A model generated the notes under the pieces. The model was not told the DNA's origin. It worked only from the letters and a program-made list of their open reading frames with translations, and searched no databases. Shown piece by piece: positions 31,246 through 38,429 of a stretch of 43,372 nucleotides of DNA. Origin of the DNA: an uncultured Spartobacteria bacterium. Lineage in GTDB: Bacteria > Verrucomicrobiota > Verrucomicrobiia > Chthoniobacterales > Chthoniobacteraceae. The position numbers and the translations under genes are program-made. Each line of letters starts with the position of its first letter. The stretch's first letter is position 1. The stretch lies in assembly GCA_903929475.1 (NCBI GenBank), contig CAIYUV010000201.1, forward strand, positions 1 to 43,372, written 5' to 3'.

Positions 31246-32622
31246 TCAATGTGCTGGATTTGCCGGTGCCGCCGCGGGAGTGGTTGTCGGTGCGCTGCCG
31301 GGCGGTGTCGGAGGCGCTGGCGGAACTGGCGGTTGTGGCTGAACGGGTGGAGCCGGCGGAACCAGCGGTGGCGCGGGCGGCGGCACTGAGGACTGGGTGA
31401 TGTCCTGCCAGTTGAAAATTTCCGCTCCCGCTCCGCCGAATTCATTCAGCAGCGCCTCGCAGCGCGCGTGCCACTGGGCAAGGTTGGGTGTCGCAGGTTT
31501 TTCCGCTGTGCCGGGGAAGATGAGATAGGTCGCCTTTAGTTCGTTCACCGGGCGGTTTTCGCCGTTCGCTTTGGCGCTGATCTGTTTGCAAATGCGCAGC
31601 GAAGATTCGCCGATCTTCATATGCGGGCCTTTGTCGCCGATGATTGCAGGATACAGCGCGCCCTCCACAATCACCACGCAGTAATCGCCGATACCCGGCG
31701 TGTAGCCGTCGCGGTTTTTTCCAAACATCGAGGTCGGCAGTACGATGAACGGATCCGCCGCACCGACGAGATAGCTGAACGATTGCATGTCCTTAATCTC
31801 CGAGCGCAACCGTGCGATGTCGGCCCTTAGTCTCGGTGCTTCCGCCGCGTTTTTCGGCTCCTTTGCCTTCGCCTCGTTCTCGGTGATTTTTTTCTCCCAA
31901 ATCGCAACGCACGGATTCGGAACCGGCGTCATTTTTCCCCAATGATAATTGGTGAAGGGCTGGAATGTCCGCGAGCTTACGTCCGCCGGCACGATGCGGT
32001 CGCCGTCGGAGCCGTCCGTGTCCACATCCATGTCCGCTTGAATGAGCACGGCTTTGCGTTTCGTGACGGGATGCTGGAGGTCGAGGATTGTTTCGCAGTC
32101 GTAGAAATTGTGCCGCGAGAGAAGTTGGTCGAGCCGGTTCAAATTCGACCGTAGCGAGGTGATTTTATTGCGATACAATTCCTCAAATTCCGGCGACACC
32201 TTCGCGGTCGGCAGCATCTCCGCGAGTCCCGGCAGCACTGTCCCTAGTTTGTCGTTCAGCTTTTGCAACTCATCCATTTGCTGATGCGCCTTGGGCACTT
32301 TCACCTTCACGTTCACTTCCACGGTGTAGGCATCGGTCGTGTTGCGCTCCGTCGTCGCGGTCGTGCCGATGCTTGTTTCGAGGTTCGCCTTGTAATGAAT
32401 CCCGTTGAAAATATTTCCCGTCAGCAAGCTCTTCATCGGCACAAACGGCGTCGGCGTCGGTGTCGGTGTGGGCACCGGAGTAGGTGTTGGCTTTGGCGTT
32501 GGCGCAGGGGTTGGAGTGGGAGCCGGTGTCGGCGTGGGCGTCGTGGGAGCGGAGGCGGGTTTGCGGTCACACGCTGTGAACGCAAAAATACACGCAAATA
32601 AAATGGCCCGGCGGCGCAGCAT
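31246..32622 (-). CDS. Lipoprotein with GH75-like chitosanase domain
   Basis: A 458-residue protein. A lipoprotein signal (lipobox FTAC, Cys18) is followed by a Pro/Thr repeat linker (about 25-60), a helical region (about 110-175), the main domain and a Pro-rich C-terminal tail. The main domain shows the pattern of family 75 chitosanases: AVLIQADMDVDTDGSDGDR (about 191-209), FIVLPTSMFG, GIGDYCVVIVEGALYPAIIGDKGP and KIGESSLRI. The Asp of the DMDVDTDG block and the Glu of IGESSL match the expected acid pair. It would cut chitosan-like glucosamine polymers at the cell surface. Assignment is by motif and moderately sure. Pro-rich segments at both ends are unusual. Confidence 0.72.
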   Translation of the reverse strand: MLRRRAILFACIFAFTACDRKPASAPTTPTPTPAPTPTPAPTPKPTPTPVPTPTPTPTPFVPMKSLLTGNIFNGIHYKANLETSIGTTATTERNTTDAYTVEVNVKVKVPKAHQQMDELQKLNDKLGTVLPGLAEMLPTAKVSPEFEELYRNKITSLRSNLNRLDQLLSRHNFYDCETILDLQHPVTKRKAVLIQADMDVDTDGSDGDRIVPADVSSRTFQPFTNYHWGKMTPVPNPCVAIWEKKITENEAKAKEPKNAAEAPRLRADIARLRSEIKDMQSFSYLVGAADPFIVLPTSMFGKNRDGYTPGIGDYCVVIVEGALYPAIIGDKGPHMKIGESSLRICKQISAKANGENRPVNELKATYLIFPGTAEKPATPNLAQWHARCEALLNEFGGAGAEIFNWQDITQSSVPPPAPPLVPPAPPVQPQPPVPPAPPTPPGSAPTTTPAAAPANPAH

Positions 32623-32672
32623 GGAGGCGAGAGAATGCAGGATGCGTGCTTCGCGATGCAAGTGCGGCGGTT

Positions 32673-34568
32673 TTATGCCGACTCGATCCACTTGCCGTGT
32701 TCTTTGATCAAATCCACCAGGCGCGCGACGGCTTCGGCTTGCGGGATGTTGAACTTCACCGGCTTCTTTCCGACGTAGAGATTGATCTTCGCAGGCGCGC
32801 CGCCGACGTAGCCGAAATCCGCGTCGGCCATTTCGCCGGGACCGTTCACGATGCAGCCCATGATTGCGATTTTCACACCCTTGAGATGCGAAGTGGTGGC
32901 TTTGATAAGCGCGGTTGTTTCCTGAAGATTGAACAGAGTGCGGCCGCAGCTCGGGCAGGCGACGTAGTCGGTTTTGAAGATGCGCGCTCCAGCGGCTTGC
33001 AGCAGATTGAAGGAGACGCGCATGAGCTGGCCGGGGCCGTCCCAGCCGGTGAGCAGGATGGCGTCGCCGATGCCGTCGCAGATGAGGCTGCCGAGCGTGG
33101 CGGAGGTTTCGAGGAGGTAATCGAGGAAGTCCGGTTGCGGGCCGCGCTCGTCGCGCGGGCAGAGATCGTCAGTGAGGAGGATCGGGTGCCGTTCGTCGAG
33201 CTTCGCCGCGAGGGTGCGGAAGGCGACGGTCGGATGAATGAGCCGCGCGAGCGGTCGCACGGTGACGAGTTGCGGTTCGGGCGAGCGATTGATGGCCGCG
33301 ATGGCCTCGTCGTCCTCGGGATCGACGTCAACAATGCCGGTGCCGAAGCGCGGCTGATCGAGCACGCCGTCCGGCTTGTATTCGCCGAGCTGCGCGATCT
33401 TGTGGGCGAGCGCGCCGTAAATGTCGGGCGGGGTGAGGACTTTCATGACCTGCTCGCCGCCGATCTGCGTGCCGGCGACGGTCACCGTCCCGGTGGCACG
33501 GCGACGATAGGAGAAGGGGTCGTGCTTCGGCACCGGCGGGTTTTTCGGCGCGTTGGGCATGATGCCGGAGGTCGCGGCGATAAGTTTTTTTGCGACGGGG
33601 ATTTCATGGATGCTGTCCTCGGTGAGCGAAACACGAATCGTGTCTCCGATGCCATCAAGCAGCAGCGAGCCGATGCCGATGGCGCTTTTGATGCGTGCGT
33701 CCTCGCCATCGCCGGCCTCGGTGACGCCGAGGTGGATAGGGTAGGCCCAGGAGGAATTTAAGATTTCAGATTTAGGATTTAAGATTTTCGAGTCAGGCGC
33801 TTCGCGCGTGGCATTTTCATTTCCTTCCGGCGCAGCCGCATTTTTTCCAAATCTTAAATCTGAATTCTTAAATCTTAAATCCTCTTCCCCGAGCCTCGCC
33901 ACGAGCAGCCGATACGCTTCGATCATCACCTTCGGGTTGCTCGATTTCATCGAAAAGACGAATTCGTGATAGTCGAGTTCGCGGGCGATGCGGGCGAACT
34001 CCAGCGCGCTCTCGACCATGCCGAGCGGTGTGTCGCCGTAGCGGTTCATGATGCGATCCGAAAGCGAGCCGTGATTTGTGCCGATGCGCATCGCGCGTCC
34101 GTGCTCCTTGCAAAATTTCACCAGCGGCGAGAATCGCTCGCGGATGCGCTCCAACTCGGCGGCATACTGCTCGTCGGTGTATTCGAGCACCTTGAATTTT
34201 TTCGAGTCGGCGTAGTTGCCGGGGTTGATGCGGACTTTTTCCACCCACTTCGCGGCCTCCATCGCGGCTTCGGGTTTGAAATGAATGTCGGCGACGATGG
34301 GAACGTTGCAGCCGCGCTCGCGGAGTCCGGCGACGATGTGCTGGAGATTCGCGGCATCTTTGACGGTGGGTGCGGTGATTCGGACGATTTCACAGCCGAC
34401 GGCAACGAGGTCGAGTGTCTGCTGGATGGACGCGGCGGTGTCCATCGTATCGCACGTGATCATGCTCTGCACGCGCACGGGATTTTCGCCGCCGATGGCG
34501 ACTTCGCCGACGCGGACGACGCGCGATTTCCGCCGCTGGTAGCTGTAGGGCGAAGGGCAGTATTCCAT
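32673..34568 (-). CDS. ispG: 4-hydroxy-3-methylbut-2-enyl diphosphate synthase (long IspG)
   Basis: A 631-residue enzyme of the MEP isoprenoid pathway that converts methylerythritol cyclodiphosphate to HMBPP using a 4Fe-4S cluster. It is the long plant/chlamydia form with an extra domain. Motifs are GGENPVRVQSMITCDTMDT, ADIHFKP, VRINPGNYAD, GTNHGSLSDR, HLGVTEAGDGED and DTIRVSLTED. The cluster part at the C-terminus is CPSCGRTLFNLQE and MGCIVNGPGEMADADFGYVGG. A 43-codon segment (about residues 229-271), encoded by a palindromic 129-bp repeat, is inserted in frame just before WAYPIHLG. ATG 34568 follows the rseP stop by four bases. Confidence 0.97.
   Translation of the reverse strand: MEYCPSPYSYQRRKSRVVRVGEVAIGGENPVRVQSMITCDTMDTAASIQQTLDLVAVGCEIVRITAPTVKDAANLQHIVAGLRERGCNVPIVADIHFKPEAAMEAAKWVEKVRINPGNYADSKKFKVLEYTDEQYAAELERIRERFSPLVKFCKEHGRAMRIGTNHGSLSDRIMNRYGDTPLGMVESALEFARIARELDYHEFVFSMKSSNPKVMIEAYRLLVARLGEEDLRFKNSDLRFGKNAAAPEGNENATREAPDSKILNPKSEILNSSWAYPIHLGVTEAGDGEDARIKSAIGIGSLLLDGIGDTIRVSLTEDSIHEIPVAKKLIAATSGIMPNAPKNPPVPKHDPFSYRRRATGTVTVAGTQIGGEQVMKVLTPPDIYGALAHKIAQLGEYKPDGVLDQPRFGTGIVDVDPEDDEAIAAINRSPEPQLVTVRPLARLIHPTVAFRTLAAKLDERHPILLTDDLCPRDERGPQPDFLDYLLETSATLGSLICDGIGDAILLTGWDGPGQLMRVSFNLLQAAGARIFKTDYVACPSCGRTLFNLQETTALIKATTSHLKGVKIAIMGCIVNGPGEMADADFGYVGGAPAKINLYVGKKPVKFNIPQAEAVARLVDLIKEHGKWIESA
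33755..33883. repeat. 129-bp palindromic repeat inserted in frame in ispG
   Basis: Each arm consists of tandem 7-bp units of the type AAATCTT/AAATCCT/AAATCTG. The right arm (33849-33883) holds five units on the plus strand and the left arm (33755-33788) the same kind of units on the minus strand, so the arms are inverted repeats. A GC-richer centre of about 60 bp separates them. The arms are far more AT-rich than ispG. The length, 129 bp, is exactly 43 codons with no stop in frame. It resembles a small non-autonomous mobile or intergenic repeat captured inside a gene. Confidence 0.82.
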
Positions 34569-34572
34569 CGCG

Positions 34573-36258
34573 CTACTTGGCCGGGGCCTCGGCCTGGGCT
34601 TTGTCGGCATATGGGAATTTGTCCGACTTTCGTCCGCCGAAAACGTCCTGCAAATCGAAGAAAGTCACGTAGAGCATGAAGCCGAGAATGAGCATCGTTC
34701 CGGCGGTGACGAACCATTGCACGGGTTTGCTGTTCGCAAGTTCGTCGGCGGCCTCGGGCCGGCCTTTTAGCGCGGCGATGGTCGCAAAGGTAATGTGGCT
34801 GCCGTCGAGCGGAGGAATCGGCAGCAGGTTCATTAGAGCGAGGTTGACGTTGAGCACGACCGAGAACCACAGCGCGAGCTTCCAGCCATCTGTCTGCTCA
34901 AACAAAAGATAATAGACGCGCATCATCATCACCGGCCCGCCGAGATGCTGTATGCTCAAGTCGCTCTTGCTGCTCGTGACTGCGCCGAACGTGTTGAAAA
35001 TCGCGGTCGCGCTCGCACGGATTTGCTCCTCCGGCCCCGGGTGGCGCGTATCGCCTTTTCCGTAGGGGTCGTAGGTGATTCCGAATTTGTCATCGAATGC
35101 GATCCCAATACGGGGACGTGTTCCGCCTTCATCCTGCTTCGCCTCGGCGGGAGTCACAGTGATTTCCGGCAATGCTTTTCCATCACGTTCGACGATAAAT
35201 TTCATCGGCTCCTTTTTCTGCCCCTGCACGTATTTCAAAAGTGCTGTCGAGGATTTGAGTGGCTTGCCGTCTATGCTCAGCACGACATCATTTTTCTTAA
35301 GGCCCACGCGCTCTGCCGGGCTGTCAGGCACGATGTGGCCGATGATCGGGAGGTTTGGGCGGAAGGGGACTTTGAGTATCTTGGTGTTGTTCTTCGTGCC
35401 GCGCTCGATTGTCAGTTCCAATTCCTCGGATGGATGTTCTTCAAGATAGTTGGAAATTCCAAGCGGGGTGACGAGTTCCTGTCCGTTCACATGGGTGATA
35501 AAATCGCGGGGCAAAAGTCCAGCGTCTGCTGCGGGACTCTTCGGATCCACTTTGCTGATGAACGGCGTCGTCGCCGGAGCGATTCCAAGTTCACGCGTTT
35601 TTCGCCGCGTTAAAATTGTCTTCTCCGGTCGGGTTGGAGCGGTGTCCAGTTTCAGTTCTTTTCCGTCACGGATCACCACCACCGGCACCGTGTCGCCTTC
35701 GCTGCGGACGACGCGCCACATGATCGCGTCATTGCCCTGGCCAATCCAGCGCTTCACGGGGATGCCATCAATCGAGACGATTTTGTCACGCGCCTTTATT
35801 CCCGCTTTTTCCGCAGGCGAATCTGGAACTACGAAACCGACCACGGTCGTGCTCGCTTCTTCGCGCATCGGGTAGCCGATTTGCCAGACGATCACTGCGA
35901 AAATGCACGCCAGTAAAAAAGAGAACAGTGGCCCGGCTGCAGCGACGATGATTTTGTCCAATGGCTTCGCGGTGGGGACAGTCCCCGCTGGATATTCTGT
36001 TGAACCTTCGATGTCGCCATTCGCGAGCTGCGGCAACTTCACGTAGCCGCCGAACGGAATCGAATTCAGCGCAAACCAGACACCGCCGATTTTTTTCCGC
36101 CAGATGGGTTTTCCAAACCAAATCGCGAACTCCTCCACAATGAGTCCGCGCCATTTTGCAGCGAGGAAGTGGCCGAGTTCGTGGAAGAAGATGACGAAGT
36201 TGAACAACATCACCACTTCGAGGAAGATGCCGAGGAATTTGAGGATGCTGAAAAACAT
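34573..36258 (-). CDS. rseP: RseP-type site-2 membrane metalloprotease
   Basis: A 561-residue M50 family intramembrane protease that cleaves membrane-bound regulators and signal-peptide remnants. The zinc motif HELGH is at residues 26-30 in the first membrane helix, and the second metal motif is in NLLPIPPLDGSH near the C-terminus. Three PDZ-like domains can be read between them: PDSPAEKAGIKARDKIVSIDG, PKSPAADAGLLPRDFITHVNG and PDSPAERVGLKKNDVVLSIDG. E. coli RseP has two and is about 450 residues long. It lies between dxr and ispG in one tight gene row. Confidence 0.94.
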   Translation of the reverse strand: MFFSILKFLGIFLEVVMLFNFVIFFHELGHFLAAKWRGLIVEEFAIWFGKPIWRKKIGGVWFALNSIPFGGYVKLPQLANGDIEGSTEYPAGTVPTAKPLDKIIVAAAGPLFSFLLACIFAVIVWQIGYPMREEASTTVVGFVVPDSPAEKAGIKARDKIVSIDGIPVKRWIGQGNDAIMWRVVRSEGDTVPVVVIRDGKELKLDTAPTRPEKTILTRRKTRELGIAPATTPFISKVDPKSPAADAGLLPRDFITHVNGQELVTPLGISNYLEEHPSEELELTIERGTKNNTKILKVPFRPNLPIIGHIVPDSPAERVGLKKNDVVLSIDGKPLKSSTALLKYVQGQKKEPMKFIVERDGKALPEITVTPAEAKQDEGGTRPRIGIAFDDKFGITYDPYGKGDTRHPGPEEQIRASATAIFNTFGAVTSSKSDLSIQHLGGPVMMMRVYYLLFEQTDGWKLALWFSVVLNVNLALMNLLPIPPLDGSHITFATIAALKGRPEAADELANSKPVQWFVTAGTMLILGFMLYVTFFDLQDVFGGRKSDKFPYADKAQAEAPAK

Positions 36259-36270
36259 GTGGATGGTTAC

Positions 36271-37446
36271 TTACGCAGTTGTGGACAGAGTTTCACGCGG
36301 TTTGTTCATTAGTTCGCTCGCGAAGGTGCGTGCCCATTGGTCGGCGGCGAGGATTTCTTCGAGTGTGGCGTGCGCGATGACGGTGTGTGCTTTCATCACG
36401 CGCTCGACGGTTTGCCAGATGGCAGTGAAGGAGCAGCGGCGGTCGAGGAAGGCTGCGACGGCGATTTCGTTGGCGGCGTTGAGGACGGCGGGGAGTGTGC
36501 CGCCGGTTTCGCCAGCCCAACGGGCGAGGTCGAGCGCAGGGAAATCTGCGCGGCGCGGCGGCTCGAAGCTGAGTGCGCCGAGCGCGGCGAAATCGAGCGG
36601 CGGCAGGCGGTTCGGCAGGCGCTCGGGCCACGTCACGGCGTATTGGATGGGAAAGCACATGTCGGTCGCGCTGAGCTGGGCGAGGATGGAGTTGTCCACA
36701 AACTCGACCATCGAATGGACGATGCTCTGCGGATGCACGACGACATCCACGCGCGCCATTTCCACATCGAAAAGCCAGCGTGCCTCGATCATCTCCAGTC
36801 CTTTGTTGAAGAGCGTCGCGGAGTCCACGGTGATCTTCGCGCCCATGTTCCATGTGGGATGTTTCAGCGCCTGCTCGGGTGTCACGCGTTCGAGTTCGGC
36901 GGCGGGCGTCTGGCGAAAAGGGCCGCCGCTCGCGGTGAGGATGATGCGGCGCACTTGATCGCTGCTGCGGCCTTCGAGGCATTGGAAAATGGCGTTGTGC
37001 TCGCTGTCCACTGGCAGCACTTTCACTCCGCGTTTGCGGGCCGCAGTCATGATGGTCTCGCCGGCCATGACGAGGATTTCTTTGCTCGCGACGGCGATGT
37101 CTTTTCCGGCCTCGATGGCTGCGAGCGCGGGGCGAAGTCCGGCGGTGCCGACGATGGCGATGAGGACGAGATCGGCTTCGGGGAGCGTGGCGAGTTCGAT
37201 GAGACCGGCTTCGCCAAAATGGAGAGGGCAGGGGAATGGCGGATGACGAATTTCGGTTGACGAAGGATATCCGAGTGCGACGGCCTTCGGGGAAAATTCG
37301 CGCACTTGTTCGGCGAGGCGGGTGGCGTTTTTTCCGGCGGCGAGGCCGACGATTTCCATGCGCTCGGGGATGTCGCGCGCGACTTTCAGCGCGCTTTCTC
37401 CGATGCTGCCCGTGCTTCCGAGGATGACGACGCGGCGCTTGCTCAT
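36271..37446 (-). CDS. dxr: 1-deoxy-D-xylulose-5-phosphate reductoisomerase
   Basis: A 391-residue enzyme for the second step of the MEP pathway, making methylerythritol phosphate with NADPH. NADPH-binding VVILGSTGSIGESALKVARD is at the start. IALASKE-type motif VASKEILVMAGE, the metal and substrate site LPVDSEHNAIFQCLEG, LTASGGPFR, HPTWNMGAKITVDSATLFNKGLEMIEA and the PIQYAVTWPERLP segment are all present. The start overlaps the cdsA stop by four bases, and the gene is followed 12 bp later by rseP. Confidence 0.97.
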   Translation of the reverse strand: MSKRRVVILGSTGSIGESALKVARDIPERMEIVGLAAGKNATRLAEQVREFSPKAVALGYPSSTEIRHPPFPCPLHFGEAGLIELATLPEADLVLIAIVGTAGLRPALAAIEAGKDIAVASKEILVMAGETIMTAARKRGVKVLPVDSEHNAIFQCLEGRSSDQVRRIILTASGGPFRQTPAAELERVTPEQALKHPTWNMGAKITVDSATLFNKGLEMIEARWLFDVEMARVDVVVHPQSIVHSMVEFVDNSILAQLSATDMCFPIQYAVTWPERLPNRLPPLDFAALGALSFEPPRRADFPALDLARWAGETGGTLPAVLNAANEIAVAAFLDRRCSFTAIWQTVERVMKAHTVIAHATLEEILAADQWARTFASELMNKPRETLSTTA

Positions 37447-38321
37447 CTCACTATGAAACGCATGTAGAAATACATCATAGGGGCTGTGAAAAGGATGCTA
37501 TCAATGAGGTCGAGCGCGCCGCCGATTCCGGGAAGGAAGCGTCCGCTGTCTTTCACGGAGCAGCTTCGTTTGATGAGCGACTCGGCAAGATCGCCGATGA
37601 CAGCCGCAAGACCGAGCACGAGGCCCAGCACAATGGCATTGGGGTAACCGATGAGCGCGAGTTTTTGCGGCATCAGCGCGACAAGTCCGCAGCCGCCGCC
37701 GACGCTGAATGCGAGCGCACCAAAGAAACCCTCCCACGTTTTCTTCGGCGAAATGTGTGGGACGAGCTGGTGTTTGCCGATGAGAGAGCCGGTGAGATAC
37801 GCGCCCATGTCGCTGAATTTCGTGACGAGCACAAGGAACAGCACATACCAATGGCCGGTGACATGGCCGTCCACCGCCGGAGTAAGATAGACGATTTTTG
37901 CGACGTAGCTGAATGGCCACGGCACGTAGAAAAGCCCGAACAGCGTGAAGGCCATCGTCTCCAGCGGGACGAGATCGGGGCGTTTGAGAAACATCTGCCT
38001 GCCAAAAACAACGAGGAGGAAAAGCAGCAGCGTGCCGACTTCAAAATCGTAAAGCCCTTCGGGTTTTTGTTTCGCCCAAGCGAGCCAGTAGAATGAACCA
38101 CCGAGCATCAGCGCTCCGCAAAACATCCCGAATATTTTGAAGGACGGACGCTTTCCCGCATCGAGCATCGAGTAATATTCCCACAGACCGACCAGCCCCA
38201 GCCCTGCGATGAGCAGGACAAAGCCGGGCTCCCAGCCGGTGAAAATTGTCCAGAGCAACGCAGTCCACAGCACGGCTGTGCTGCTGAAACGGCGTATGAA
38301 AGTGCGCTGTGCGTCGGTCAT
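37443..38321 (-). CDS. cdsA: Phosphatidate cytidylyltransferase
   Basis: About 292 residues from ATG 38321. An in-frame ATG at 38399 would add 26 residues, but MTDAQRTFIRRFSSTAVLW fits the usual family start. The enzyme makes CDP-diacylglycerol for phospholipid synthesis in the inner membrane. It shows multiple membrane helices and the C-terminal CdsA signature: KKTWEGFFGAL, GDLAESLIKRSCSVKDSGRFLPGIGGALDLIDS. The stop overlaps the dxr start (ATGA). uppS, which often precedes cdsA, is not on its upstream side, where lptD diverges instead. Confidence 0.93.
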   Translation of the reverse strand: MTDAQRTFIRRFSSTAVLWTALLWTIFTGWEPGFVLLIAGLGLVGLWEYYSMLDAGKRPSFKIFGMFCGALMLGGSFYWLAWAKQKPEGLYDFEVGTLLLFLLVVFGRQMFLKRPDLVPLETMAFTLFGLFYVPWPFSYVAKIVYLTPAVDGHVTGHWYVLFLVLVTKFSDMGAYLTGSLIGKHQLVPHISPKKTWEGFFGALAFSVGGGCGLVALMPQKLALIGYPNAIVLGLVLGLAAVIGDLAESLIKRSCSVKDSGRFLPGIGGALDLIDSILFTAPMMYFYMRFIVR

Positions 38322-38429
38322 CGGGCTGCGGAAAGTGGCTGCGGACACGCCGGGTGTCGAGCGTCGAGACGGGCGGTTATTCTCGATTGCCTTGCGCATT
38401 GAGTCACCGCTAGCCTCCGCGCCTTGTTC

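Noticed and set aside
32440-32550. CRISPR-like or regulatory tandem repeat
   Set aside because: The repetitive DNA simply encodes the Pro/Thr linker of the GH75-like lipoprotein; units are short, irregular and without spacers. No CRISPR array is seen elsewhere in the window.
32646-33761. A 371-codon plus-strand frame opposite ispG
   Set aside because: Antisense shadow of ispG, rich in Asp/Gly/Arg as expected from reversed GC-rich codons.
36337-37260. A 307-codon plus-strand frame opposite dxr
   Set aside because: Antisense shadow of dxr without motifs.
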